This document shows positions 1 to 8,303 of a DNA stretch of 64,000 bases, piece by piece. This DNA comes from Winogradskyella schleiferi. GTDB taxonomy: Bacteria; Bacteroidota; Bacteroidia; Flavobacteriales; Flavobacteriaceae. Made by a program: the position numbers and the translations under genes. The stretch spans positions 4,008,001 through 4,072,000 of the forward strand of contig NZ_CP053351.1 in assembly GCF_013394655.1 (NCBI RefSeq), in the 5' to 3' direction. Positions within the stretch are counted from its first letter, which is position 1. Every line of letters begins with the position of its first letter. The notes beneath the pieces were generated by a model. The model was not told the origin of the DNA and made no database searches. It worked only from the letters and a program-made list of their open reading frames with translations.

Positions 1-349
1 GCATACCTAATGCACTATAGGCTTGTGCATGTTGTACAGCATGGCCACACTCGTGGGCAGCAACCGCAGCCGAAGCCGCATTGCGTTGGTTGTAAACCGA
101 TTCACTTAAGTTAACGGTTTTATTTTTTGGGTTGTAATGATCTGTTAATTGTCCTGGTGTAGAAATCACTTCTACGTCGTAAATACCGTTATCAGCCAAC
201 ATCTTTTCTGCAATCTCTCTTCCTGATAAACCGTTGCGCAATTGTACTTTAGAGTACTTAGCGAATTTACGTTTAAGTTGATTACTAACTAACCAGCTCA
301 CTAAGGCAATAGCACCAATCAGTATGTAATATCCCATCATTCCACTCAT
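1..349 (-). CDS. Zinc metallopeptidase, YugP-like (partial, C-terminus outside window)
   Basis: The reading frame starts at the ATG complementary to 347-349 (MSGMMGYYIL) and runs off the left edge. A membrane segment covers about residues 5-22. A zinc-binding HExxH motif is visible as HECGH at residues 99-103, followed by AVQHAQ. This combination fits the membrane-bound neutral zinc metallopeptidases of the YugP family, which are about 230 residues long, so roughly half of the gene is here. Substrate unknown. It ends upstream of ald on the same strand, with about 115 bases between them. Confidence 0.85.
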   Translation of the reverse strand, partial: MSGMMGYYILIGAIALVSWLVSNQLKRKFAKYSKVQLRNGLSGREIAEKMLADNGIYDVEVISTPGQLTDHYNPKNKTVNLSESVYNQRNAASAAVAAHECGHAVQHAQAYSALGM

Positions 350-465
350 AATTCGAAAGTTTTAATTTATGTAAATTTACTAAATGGATAGCAAATAATA
401 AGCCAAATTAAAGTTAAGAACTTAAATTTGGCTTTTGTCATATTTCGGTATGTCAGAAGTGCAGT

Positions 466-1566
466 TTACATGGCATCAACAGACCAGTTGAAGGCTTCAG
501 CAATTTCTTCATATACAATCTTCCCTTTCACAACGTTTAATCCTCTAGCTAAAGTTTCGTCGTTTTCACAAGCTTTTTCCCATCCTTGGCTTGCTAAACG
601 TAGCACGTAAGGTAAAGTAACGTTGGTTAATGCCAAAGTGGAAGTATATGGGACAGCTCCTGGCATATTAGCCACACAATAATGAACCACATCATCAATG
701 ATATATGTTGGATCTTCGTGCGTTGTGGCTCTGGTGGTTTCCATACAACCGCCTTGATCGACAGCAACATCGACGAGTACAGTTCCTGGTCGCATGTCTT
801 TTAGCATATCGCGCGTAATTAATTTAGGTGCTTTTGCACCTCTTAATAAAACACCACCAACAATTAAATCGTGATCTTTAATGCGTTTTCTGATATTGTA
901 TTCGCTTGAAAATTCGGTCACCACATGACTTGGCATCACATCATTGACGTAACGTAACTGTTTCATGTTAATATCCATAACCGTTACATGAGCGCCTAAA
1001 CCAGCTGCCATTTTAGCCGCTTGAATACCAACTACACCAGCACCTAAAACCAATACTTTTCCTGGTGGCACGCCTGGAACGCCTCCTAATAAAACACCAC
1101 GACCTTTAATCGGTTTCTCTAAGTATTTTGCGCCTTGTTGGATGGCCATTCTTCCGGCAACCTCAGACATTGGAGTTAATAATGGTAAGGTGCCGTCTTT
1201 GTCTTCAACGGTTTCATATGCAATACAAACCGCTTTGCTCTTTAACATCGCTTTGGTCAAAGGTTCGCTAGAGGCAAAGTGAAAATACGTAAACACCACA
1301 TGATGCGATTTTATTAAGGGATATTCTTCGGCAATTGGTTCTTTAACTTTTACAATCATTTCGCTAGAGGCATAGACCTGTTCAATGGTGTCTAAGACTA
1401 TAGCGCCAGCATCTATATAATCGAGATCCGAAAACCCACTGCCAAAACCAGCGTCTTTCTGAACGTAAACTACGTGCTTATTCTTCGTTAATTCGAAAAC
1501 GCCTGCAGGTGTCATACCAACGCGGCTTTCATTGTTCTTGATTTCTTTTGGGACTCCAATTTTCAT
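466..1566 (-). CDS. ald: Alanine dehydrogenase
   Basis: NAD-dependent oxidative deamination of L-alanine to pyruvate and ammonium in the cytoplasm. The 366-residue protein has the family N-terminus (MKIGVPKEIKNNESRVGMTP), the TYFHFA segment carrying the substrate-binding histidine, and a Rossmann NAD site (VLVLGAGVVGIQAAKMA) near residue 172. Length matches the family (about 370). It stands alone, with a 340-base spacer upstream that holds a perfect palindrome. Annotation is firm; pyridine nucleotide transhydrogenase alpha subunits are related but longer. Confidence 0.96.
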   Translation of the reverse strand: MKIGVPKEIKNNESRVGMTPAGVFELTKNKHVVYVQKDAGFGSGFSDLDYIDAGAIVLDTIEQVYASSEMIVKVKEPIAEEYPLIKSHHVVFTYFHFASSEPLTKAMLKSKAVCIAYETVEDKDGTLPLLTPMSEVAGRMAIQQGAKYLEKPIKGRGVLLGGVPGVPPGKVLVLGAGVVGIQAAKMAAGLGAHVTVMDINMKQLRYVNDVMPSHVVTEFSSEYNIRKRIKDHDLIVGGVLLRGAKAPKLITRDMLKDMRPGTVLVDVAVDQGGCMETTRATTHEDPTYIIDDVVHYCVANMPGAVPYTSTLALTNVTLPYVLRLASQGWEKACENDETLARGLNVVKGKIVYEEIAEAFNWSVDAM

Positions 1567-1910
1567 TTTTTGTAGATTTAAAATTTAATAGCGTTTGGAA
1601 ATTACTATTAAAAAATCAGTCTATCCAAATTTGGATATAAAGTTCAAGTGATTTTTACGGAATTAATAGTTTAAAGCCTGTTTTTTGAATAATATTTAGT
1701 ACAACACTGATTTTGAATACAATATGATATTCGATGAACGAAATATTGTATCGATGATGTGTTTTTTGGAAGGTTCTCGATACAAAATTGCAGAAAAAGC
1801 AATTTCACTCGAACTGACGAATGATTTATATAATTTTTTTGCGCTGCGTCACTTCGAGTGATTCCGATCCCGAAATTTTTCGGGATCGGAATTGTATCGA
1901 GAAGTAATAG
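1567..1910. other. Intergenic spacer upstream of ald
   Basis: About 340 bases without an ORF I can support. It is AT-rich and contains loosely repeated ATACAAAAT / GATACAAAAT words around 1715-1790. The right end is a dispersed-repeat copy centred on the palindrome at 1861-1892, with flanking CACTTCGAGTGA and TATCGAGAAGT words at 1851-1905. The ald promoter must lie here, but no convincing TAnnTTTG box was found. Confidence 0.5.
1861..1892. repeat. Perfect palindromic repeat between ald and a membrane protein gene
   Basis: Two 15-base arms (1861-1875 and 1878-1892) are exact reverse complements around a 2-base centre; the core is CCGATCCCGAAA. Shorter relatives of the same core occur at 16910-16930 (CCCGAAA..TTCGGG), 28051-28068 and 29861-29878. 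It lies 3' of the gene at 1911-2339 reading outward and 5' of ald. It could fold as an RNA hairpin but is not followed by a clear U-tract, so I call it a dispersed repeat. Confidence 0.75.
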
Positions 1911-2339
1911 TTAATTAATTTCTTCTATTACTCTAGTTACTCGTCCGTTTTCAAAATGTAGTATTAGATAGGCTTTTTCACCTCCGGAAAAAGTAGGTCT
2001 ATTACCTAGATAATAACTAAAAAAAACTTTTTCATCTGAGTCGTAATCTCCTGGACGCCCCAGTAACGATTTAATTTCTTCACTCGTTTTTCCAATACAA
2101 ATTTCACTATCAATGATGATATCTGCCAACTTATAGCGTTTTGCAGGTTCTTCTTTCCATAGCTCTTCACTAAAACTTAGATTAAATTCATGAGTGAAAA
2201 TTGTAGCTAAAACAAATGCCGAAAAAAATATTAAACCAACCTGATTAACCAAATTATTTCGATAATCAAAATAATCCTTTAGTCCTTTCCGTTGCTTTTT
2301 AATTGACGGTTTTGCTAATGTGGGTTTATTTGATGACAT
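1911..2339 (-). CDS. Hypothetical membrane-anchored protein with BamE/SmpA-like motif
   Basis: 142 residues. A basic N-terminus is followed by one membrane segment (about residues 33-50, VGLIFFSAFVLATIF). A soluble tail carries IGKTSEEIKSLLGRPGD, the pattern seen at the start of BamE/SmpA-like folds, where a short helix precedes LGxP. The tail ends in a beta-rich stretch (YLILHFENGRVTRVIEE). Function not recognised. It starts 15 bases downstream of the leuS stop on the same strand, so it may be co-transcribed with leuS. Confidence 0.6.
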   Translation of the reverse strand: MSSNKPTLAKPSIKKQRKGLKDYFDYRNNLVNQVGLIFFSAFVLATIFTHEFNLSFSEELWKEEPAKRYKLADIIIDSEICIGKTSEEIKSLLGRPGDYDSDEKVFFSYYLGNRPTFSGGEKAYLILHFENGRVTRVIEEIN

Positions 2340-2354
2340 TTGGTTAGTCTTTTA

Positions 2355-5300
2355 TTACCCAACTATATTCACAATTTTACCAGGCACTACAATCACTTTT
2401 TTAGGTGTTCTGCCATCTAACTGCGCCATCGTTTTCTTATTAGCCATAACAGCTGCTTCTATTTCTTCCTTAGATAAATTTAAAGGTAATTCCATGGTAA
2501 AACGCATTTTACCATTAAATGAAATTGGGTATTCCTTGCTGCTTTCTACCAAGTATTGTTCTTCAAATTTTGGGAAAGGTGCGGTTGAAATAGATTCATT
2601 ATGTCCCAATTGCGACCATAACTCTTCAGCAATATGTGGCGCATAAGGCGAAATTAGAATCAATAAAGGTTCTAAAATGTCTTTGTTCGTGCACTTTTGA
2701 GCGGTTAACTCATTCACTGCAATCATAAAAGTAGAAACTGACGTATTAAAAGAGAAATTCTCAATGTCTTCTTCTACTTTCTTAATCGTTTTGTGTAGTG
2801 TCTTAAAAGCCCCATCCGACTTCCCTAAAGGGGAAGAGTCCACTCGGAATGCGCCATTTTCTCCTTGGTGGTAGAGTTTCCATAGTTTTTTCAGGAAATT
2901 ATGTACACCTGTAATACCAGCTGTATTCCAAGGTTTGTATTGTTCTAATGGTCCAAGGAACATTTCGTAGAGTCTTAGGCTGTCTGCGCCGTAATCCTTT
3001 ACAATTTCGTCTGGATTAACCACATTGTATTTGGATTTGGACATTTTTTCGACTTCCCGTCCTACTTTATAAACATCATTATCTCCTTCAATTATTTCTC
3101 CTTTTTCACCTATGAAAATGGCATGATTATAATCCTCTCCAAACTCCTTATCTGTTTTCAACTCATTAATATCCAATTCATCAGAAGCATTTATATATTG
3201 AACTTTTACATGGGTTTTAACAATATTGAAAATATTTTTATTAAAAGCGATTGAATCAATATTATATTTTTCTTTAGCGATTTTTCTTCCTAAACCTAAA
3301 TAAAAATCAACGAGTTTGTTCTTTTTATTTAAAAACTCTAATGCCTCTGCGGTTTCTGATTTTGGATTAATATTTGTTTTTAATAATTCTCTATTTTTAT
3401 CAGAAATAAAAACATTTTTAATAAATGAAAGTTCTGTTATTAGTTCATTAGGATAATCATCTTCATTAACAACCTGTAATCCCGCTCTATAGACAAAAGC
3501 ACTAGTCCCAAGTATCATCCCTTGGTTAATCAACTTTTTAAACGGTTCTTCCACATTGACAAAGCCTCTGTCTTTCAATAATTTTACCCAAAAACGGGAG
3601 TACAATAAATGACCTGTGGCATGTTCGCTTCCACCAATATATAAATCTACATTTTCCCAGTACTTCAAAGCTTCTTCACTTGCAAAGACACCATCTCTAT
3701 TAGCAGCTTCTTCCATATAGCGGAAGAAATACCAAGAACTTCCTACCCAACCTGGCATAGTGTTCAACTCTAAAGGAAAAACTGTTTTATGATCTATCAA
3801 CTGATTACTGACCACTGAACACTGATTTGCATCCCAAGCCCAAACATCAGCACGTCCCAAAGGTGGTTCGCCTTCTTCGGTTGGTAAGTATTTTTCAACT
3901 TCCGGTAGTACAATCGGTAAATGCTCCTTTTCTATCATTTGTGGCATGCCGTTGACATAATATACTGGAAACGGTTCGCCCCAATACCGTTGTCTGGAGA
4001 AGACAGCATCTCGTAAACGGTAATTGGTTTTGCCTTCCCCTTGTTCGAGTTGCTCCAATTCGTAGATGGCACGTTTGGTGGCTTTTTTATAGTTCATGCC
4101 GTTAAGGAAATCACTATTTTTTAATTTTACGTTGTCTTTAGAACCATAGGCCTCTTCGGAAATATCAACACCTTCAAAAATATTGGGAATTGGGATTCCG
4201 AAGTGTTTTGCAAAATCAAAATCACGTTGATCGCCACATGGCACTGACATTACGGCTCCTGTTCCGTAGCTTGCTAACACGTAATCGCCAATCCATATTG
4301 GGATGGGTTCTTTAGTAAATGGATGCTCTGCATAAGCGCCAGTAAAAACACCTGAAATGGTTTTTACATCCGCCATTCGGTCACGTTCGCTTCGTTTGGC
4401 TGTTTTTTCTATGTAGGCTTCGACCGCTTCTTTTTGTTCTGGTGTTGTAATTTTTGACACTAGTTCGTGTTCTGGTGCTAGGGTCATGAAACTGACTCCG
4501 AAGATGGTGTCTGGTCTGGTGGTGAATACTTCAATCTCTAATCTTGAATCTTTATCCCATCCTAAATCCTTCCCTAGGGGAAGGACTTGCTCACTGTTGT
4601 CTGATTCTCTTTGCGCTGTGTTTTTTATTGATTCTCTTTGAGAAAGTTCTTTTTTTATTTCTGCTAAAACTTCTTCAATATTGGTTAGTACTTTTGCATT
4701 GGAAAAACGAATGACTTTGTAGCCTTCATATTCTAAACGTTCAGTTCTTAACTCATCAGCTTCATCCTGATTTTTATGAATTTCTCCATCGACTTCAACA
4801 ATTAATTTCTTGTCAAGACAAACAAAATCAGCAATAAAATCATCAATTAAATGTTGCTGTCTAAATTTGGCACCAATCTTTTTTCCACGCAGTTCAAACC
4901 AAAGAGCAGCTTCAGCAGGCGTAGGATTATCTCGCATTTCCTGAGCATGCTTAATCAACAAATTAGAATTATTTCCACCTGTCATATACCCATACTTCGT
5001 ATTAGAGCTAGCGTTCTCATTGTCAGACCCAAATTTCTCATCATCTGAATTCACGTCTGGAGAATCAGAACCTGCTTTCGCTTCCCCCTTGGAGAAGGAT
5101 AGGATGGGGAATCTCACACTCGCTCCAACCGATTTCCCAATCCAATTTCGCTGTGTTTCTTTTAATGCATCTGTCCAGTCTATCTTTTCCAAACCTTGAA
5201 GCAAACGTTCTGCATAAGCTGAAATTCGCATGCTCCATTGGGTCATTTTTTTTCTAACCACAGGATGGCCTCCTCGTTCGGAAACGCCGTTGACGATTTC

Positions 5301-6002
5301 GTCGTTGGCTAGAACTGTTCCTAAGGCTGGACACCAATTCACTTCTGTTTCGGCCAAATACGTCAATCGGTATTTTAATAGGATTTCTTGTTGTTCAACT
5401 TCGGAAAAAGTGTTCCAATCTTCAGCTGAAAAGGTCTCAATATCATCATCGCAAGCTGCATTGACCTTTGTATTTCCTTCGGCAGCAAACTTTTCAACTA
5501 AAGTATCTATGTGTTCCGCCTTGTTAGCATCGTTATTATACCAAGATTCAAATAATTGAATAAAAATCCATTGGGTCCATTTATAATAATTAGGGTCAGA
5601 CGTTCTTACCTCACGACTCCAATCAAAAGAAAACCCTATTTGATCTAATTGTCTTCTGTAGGTTTTAATGTTTTCTTCAGTCGTTATTCTAGGATGCTGA
5701 CCCGTTTGTATTGCATACTGTTCCGCAGGTAATCCAAAACTATCGTAACCTTGTGGATGCAATACGTTAAAGCCTTTATGACGCTTGTAACGTGCATAGA
5801 TATCGCTTGCAATATATCCTAAAGGATGACCAACGTGTAGACCTGCACCAGAGGGATAAGGAAACATATCCAATACATAATATTTAGGTTTTTCCTCCTT
5901 CTGACCTCCTCCTAAGGATGAGGGATTGGTAGCTTTAAACGTTTGGTTTTTTGCCCAGTAGTCTTGCCACTTTTTTTCTATGTCGTTAAAATCGTACTTC
6001 AT
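2355..6002 (-). CDS. leuS: Leucyl-tRNA synthetase with embedded DUF559 nuclease domain
   Basis: Class I aminoacyl-tRNA synthetase that charges tRNA-Leu. Conserved landmarks are HVGH (residues 56-59), the editing-domain motif TTRPDTIFG, and KMSKS near residue 985. At 1215 residues it is well over the roughly 930 usual in the phylum. Extra sequence is visible at several points: residues 25-37; about 297-475, which includes a complete DUF559/Vsr-like nuclease domain (IADFVCLDKKLIVEVDG, then H); about 725-740; a long AT-rich stretch before KMSKS; and about 1050-1065. Four of these coincide with dispersed palindromic repeats. The frame is intact throughout, so the enzyme is probably functional. 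It is presumably the essential copy. Confidence 0.95.
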   Translation of the reverse strand: MKYDFNDIEKKWQDYWAKNQTFKATNPSSLGGGQKEEKPKYYVLDMFPYPSGAGLHVGHPLGYIASDIYARYKRHKGFNVLHPQGYDSFGLPAEQYAIQTGQHPRITTEENIKTYRRQLDQIGFSFDWSREVRTSDPNYYKWTQWIFIQLFESWYNNDANKAEHIDTLVEKFAAEGNTKVNAACDDDIETFSAEDWNTFSEVEQQEILLKYRLTYLAETEVNWCPALGTVLANDEIVNGVSERGGHPVVRKKMTQWSMRISAYAERLLQGLEKIDWTDALKETQRNWIGKSVGASVRFPILSFSKGEAKAGSDSPDVNSDDEKFGSDNENASSNTKYGYMTGGNNSNLLIKHAQEMRDNPTPAEAALWFELRGKKIGAKFRQQHLIDDFIADFVCLDKKLIVEVDGEIHKNQDEADELRTERLEYEGYKVIRFSNAKVLTNIEEVLAEIKKELSQRESIKNTAQRESDNSEQVLPLGKDLGWDKDSRLEIEVFTTRPDTIFGVSFMTLAPEHELVSKITTPEQKEAVEAYIEKTAKRSERDRMADVKTISGVFTGAYAEHPFTKEPIPIWIGDYVLASYGTGAVMSVPCGDQRDFDFAKHFGIPIPNIFEGVDISEEAYGSKDNVKLKNSDFLNGMNYKKATKRAIYELEQLEQGEGKTNYRLRDAVFSRQRYWGEPFPVYYVNGMPQMIEKEHLPIVLPEVEKYLPTEEGEPPLGRADVWAWDANQCSVVSNQLIDHKTVFPLELNTMPGWVGSSWYFFRYMEEAANRDGVFASEEALKYWENVDLYIGGSEHATGHLLYSRFWVKLLKDRGFVNVEEPFKKLINQGMILGTSAFVYRAGLQVVNEDDYPNELITELSFIKNVFISDKNRELLKTNINPKSETAEALEFLNKKNKLVDFYLGLGRKIAKEKYNIDSIAFNKNIFNIVKTHVKVQYINASDELDINELKTDKEFGEDYNHAIFIGEKGEIIEGDNDVYKVGREVEKMSKSKYNVVNPDEIVKDYGADSLRLYEMFLGPLEQYKPWNTAGITGVHNFLKKLWKLYHQGENGAFRVDSSPLGKSDGAFKTLHKTIKKVEEDIENFSFNTSVSTFMIAVNELTAQKCTNKDILEPLLILISPYAPHIAEELWSQLGHNESISTAPFPKFEEQYLVESSKEYPISFNGKMRFTMELPLNLSKEEIEAAVMANKKTMAQLDGRTPKKVIVVPGKIVNIVG
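2809..2837. repeat. CCCATCC..CTTCCC palindromic repeat inside leuS (C-terminal part)
   Basis: CCCATCCGACTTCCC is followed by TAAAGGGGAAG, an imperfect palindrome. It matches the repeats bounding the DUF559 insert (4556-4590 and 5081-5109) and the intergenic copy at 45560-45586. In leuS it encodes the peptide SSPLGKSDGAF, between conserved LYHQGENG and KTLHKTIKKVEED, so it is an in-frame insertion in the anticodon-binding region. Confidence 0.75.
3799..3827. repeat. ACTGA/CACTGA-type repeat inside leuS
   Basis: The stretch consists of ACTGATTACTGACC then ACTGAACACTGATT, the same word family as the tandem repeat between atpD and atpC (48559-48619). In leuS it encodes QCSVVSNQL, just before the conserved HKTVFPLELNTMPGW. 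Either the repeat was inserted, or it replaced a loop of similar length in frame. Confidence 0.5.
4556..5109 (-). mobile_element. DUF559 nuclease-bearing palindromic element inserted in leuS
   Basis: Two copies of one repeat face each other. The left copy reads CCCATCCTAAATCCTTCCC at about 4556. The right copy (5081-5109) has as its reverse complement CCCATCCTATCCTTC followed by TCCAAGGGGGAAG. Between them lies one open frame continuous with leuS. It encodes a low-complexity Ser/Asp/Asn linker and then a Vsr-like DUF559 domain (about residues 345-455) with DF, EVDG and H catalytic-type residues preserved. The unit lies in the hairpin preceding the editing-domain motif VFTTRPDTIFG. No target duplication could be established by eye. 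Confidence 0.75.
5892..5930. repeat. Probable repeat-derived insertion near the LeuRS N-terminus
   Basis: The coding-strand sequence CCAATCCCTCATCCTTAGG leads into AGGAGGTCAGAAGGAGG, which is purine/pyrimidine-biased and unlike its AT-rich surroundings. It encodes TNPSSLGGGQKEE, placed between KNQTFKA and KPKYYVLDMFPYPSG, two stretches normally separated by only a few residues. It resembles the CCCATCC repeat family but is degenerate, so assignment is tentative. Confidence 0.4.
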
Positions 6003-6220
6003 TATTAAAATTCTATAACAGGTTTTCTCACAAAGATGCTAAAACGCAAAGAACATACAGCCGAGTTGTGATTTGCGACTCAGCAGCTTTGCGCGCGTGT
6101 ATTTTTGCGCTATCGAGATGCAAATTTAAACCTATTACAACACAATTAAAAACTAAACGTTGTAATAGTCAGCATAAACAATTTCTTTATTATTTTTACA
6201 GCATTAATTCTAATTAATCC

Positions 6221-7099
6221 ATGGCATCATCTTTTGACAAATATCAAAAACGTAAACTCATATCCTCTTACGTATCTGTAGTGATTAGTATCGCTTTGGT
6301 ATTGTTTCTTTTAGGCTGTTTAGGGCTTTTGGTCATTAACTCCAAAAAAGTAGCCGATCACTTTAAAGAACAGGTGGTCATGACCATTTATTTGAATGAT
6401 ACGGCAAAAGAAGTGGAAGTCAATCAGCTCAAAAAGAGTTTGGCGATGGCAGATTATACTAAAGATGCTGTTTATGTATCTAAAGAGGAAGCCGCCGAAT
6501 TTATGAAAGCCGAAACTGGCGAGGATTTTATGGATTTTGTAGGCTATAATCCCTTAAAAAATTCCATTGATGTGCACTTAAAAGCGGATTTCGTTACCAC
6601 GGAACAATTAACTGAAATAACAGAGAGTTTATCTAGCAAAGCCTTTATTGAAGAAATTAGATACGATAATGACTTGGTAGAATTAATGAATGATAACGTT
6701 AAAAAAATTACATTTTGGGTGTTGATTATTAGCGGATTATTCACGTTAATTGCTGTTTTATTAATTAATAGTTCTATTCGATTAGCTGTTTATTCTAAAC
6801 GATTTATTATAAAAACAATGCAAATGGTTGGTGCGACCAAAACTTTTATCCGAAGACCTTTTGTTTGGAAAAGTGTACAATTAGGCATTATTGGTGCGCT
6901 TGTGGCTTTGGCAGGAATGGCAGTTGTGTTATACTATTTGGATATTACATTTCCAGAATTGGAATTACTAAGAAATACCGTTTTAATTGCTGCGTTATTT
7001 GTTGGCATTTTCCTTTTAGGAATTCTTATCACATGGATTAGTACCTTTATTGCGACACAACGTTTCTTGAATTTGAAGACAGATCAGTTGTATTACTAA
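6221..7099 (+). CDS. ftsX: Cell division protein FtsX
   Basis: Permease-like partner of the ATPase FtsE that couples divisome assembly to peptidoglycan hydrolase activation. The 292-residue protein has the FtsX layout: a short cytoplasmic N-terminus; a first membrane helix near residues 17-40; a periplasmic domain (FKEQVVMTIYLND to IRYDNDLVELM); then three further helices at about 165-185, 215-238 and 252-275. ATG start with the family's conserved opening. It leads a conserved Bacteroidota cluster with DUF3098, uppP and truB. ftsE is not adjacent. Confidence 0.94.
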   Translation: MASSFDKYQKRKLISSYVSVVISIALVLFLLGCLGLLVINSKKVADHFKEQVVMTIYLNDTAKEVEVNQLKKSLAMADYTKDAVYVSKEEAAEFMKAETGEDFMDFVGYNPLKNSIDVHLKADFVTTEQLTEITESLSSKAFIEEIRYDNDLVELMNDNVKKITFWVLIISGLFTLIAVLLINSSIRLAVYSKRFIIKTMQMVGATKTFIRRPFVWKSVQLGIIGALVALAGMAVVLYYLDITFPELELLRNTVLIAALFVGIFLLGILITWISTFIATQRFLNLKTDQLYY

Positions 7100-7189
7100 C
7101 TTTAAATTCACAAACTCTTAACGTACCAATTACAAATAAAACTGTTACTTTGCATTCCAAAATCAATACTAACGTATAGCTGAAAGACC

Positions 7190-7453
7190 ATGGGAGAACA
7201 AAAACGTAAGGAAGATTCTAAATCTGAATTCATCTTCGGGAAGAAAAACTATAAATTCTTGTTTATAGGTTTGGCATTTATTGTCATCGGCTTTATTCTT
7301 ATGTCTGGTGGAGGCAGTGACGATCCAAATGTTTTTGACGAATCTATTTACAGTTGGAGACGTATTCGACTAGCACCAACTTTGGTCTTGATTGGTTTTG
7401 GTATTCAGGTGTATGCCATTCTTTTAAACCCGAATAAAGCATCCAAAAAATAA
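7190..7453 (+). CDS. DUF3098 small membrane protein
   Basis: 87 residues with two membrane helices (about residues 22-40 and 63-80) separated by a short loop, SGGGSDDPNVFDESIYSWRR. The pattern FGKKNYKFLFIGL..IGFILMSGGG is characteristic of DUF3098, found in Bacteroidota between ftsX and uppP. Function unknown. Genomic context suggests a link to cell envelope synthesis. It starts 90 bases after ftsX and ends 58 bases before uppP. Confidence 0.88.
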   Translation: MGEQKRKEDSKSEFIFGKKNYKFLFIGLAFIVIGFILMSGGGSDDPNVFDESIYSWRRIRLAPTLVLIGFGIQVYAILLNPNKASKK

Positions 7454-7471
7454 AACTCATATAACTTAATT

Positions 7472-7506
7472 TTGAGACGTTTCATTATTCTAAAATGATA
7501 CATTTG
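7472..7506 (+). promoter_or_regulatory. Probable promoter of uppP
   Basis: A Bacteroidota-type -7 box TACATTTG at 7499-7506 sits 5 bases before the uppP ATG, with TTG at 7472-7474 as -33 (spacing 24, slightly long). A start site about 7 bases downstream would give an almost leaderless mRNA. Confidence 0.4.
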
Positions 7507-7511
7507 CGCCC

Positions 7512-8303
7512 ATGGAAATTATAGATGCTATTATTTTAGGAATCATTCAAGGGCTTACCGAGTTCTTGCCAGTTTCCTCGAGTGGTCACTTAGAACTAGG
7601 AAAAGCCATACTTGGCAGTGATGCTATTCCTGAAGAAAGTTTAATGTTTACCGTTGTGCTTCATTTTGCAACAGCCTTAAGTACCATCGTTGTTTTTAGA
7701 AAAGATATTCTTGACATTATTAAAGGATTATTTCAATTTAAGTGGAATGAAGACTTACAATTTTCATCAAAAATTGTGTTGTCCATGGTTCCTGCTGCCA
7801 TTATTGGTTACAAGTATGAAACGGAATTCGAACAATTATTTGGTAACAACATTTTACTCGTTGGAGCGATGCTTATTGTTACCGCAGTACTTTTATTTTT
7901 GGCAGACAAAGCCAAGGAAACGGACAAAAAAGTGACGTTTGCAAATGCGTTTATCATAGGTATTGCCCAAGGTATTGCAATGCTTCCAGGAATTTCACGT
8001 TCTGGAGCCACCATATCAACCTCTGTACTTTTAGGCATTGATAAAACTAAAGCCGCACGTTTTTCATTTTTAATGGTTGTCCCACTTATTTTTGGCAAAA
8101 TCGCAAAAGATATTTTATCGGGAGAATTAACTTATAATACGGCAAGTTTTAGTTATTTAAGCGTTGGTTTCTTAGCCGCTTTTATTTCAGGTTTATTTGC
8201 TTGTACTTGGATGATCTCCATAGTAAAGAAAAGTAAATTAACTTATTTTGCTATTTACTGTGCTATCATTGGTGTGATAGCCATAATCTGGACCCAACTT
8301 TAA
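7512..8303 (+). CDS. uppP: Undecaprenyl-diphosphatase
   Basis: Integral membrane phosphatase (BacA family) that recycles undecaprenyl pyrophosphate for peptidoglycan and other envelope polymers. Both signature segments are present: LPVSSSGHLELG (about residues 19-30, from an E-F-LPVSSSGH context) and LPGISRSGATIS (about 158-169). It has 263 residues and about eight hydrophobic helices, the usual size. The stop codon overlaps the truB start (TAATG at 8301-8305), indicating translational coupling. Confidence 0.96.
   Translation: MEIIDAIILGIIQGLTEFLPVSSSGHLELGKAILGSDAIPEESLMFTVVLHFATALSTIVVFRKDILDIIKGLFQFKWNEDLQFSSKIVLSMVPAAIIGYKYETEFEQLFGNNILLVGAMLIVTAVLLFLADKAKETDKKVTFANAFIIGIAQGIAMLPGISRSGATISTSVLLGIDKTKAARFSFLMVVPLIFGKIAKDILSGELTYNTASFSYLSVGFLAAFISGLFACTWMISIVKKSKLTYFAIYCAIIGVIAIIWTQL

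Noticed and set aside
2320..2646. Plus-strand ORF of 108 codons opposite leuS
   Set aside because: Antisense shadow; the LeuRS C-terminus is conserved across this DNA.
4556..5109. Intein interpretation of the leuS insert
   Set aside because: No intein splice-junction residues or Hint domain seen; the insert carries only a DUF559 nuclease fold and a linker.
6003..6220. Small gene upstream of leuS
   Set aside because: The spacer contains CACAAAG/CTTTGCG repeat words and no credible start plus frame.
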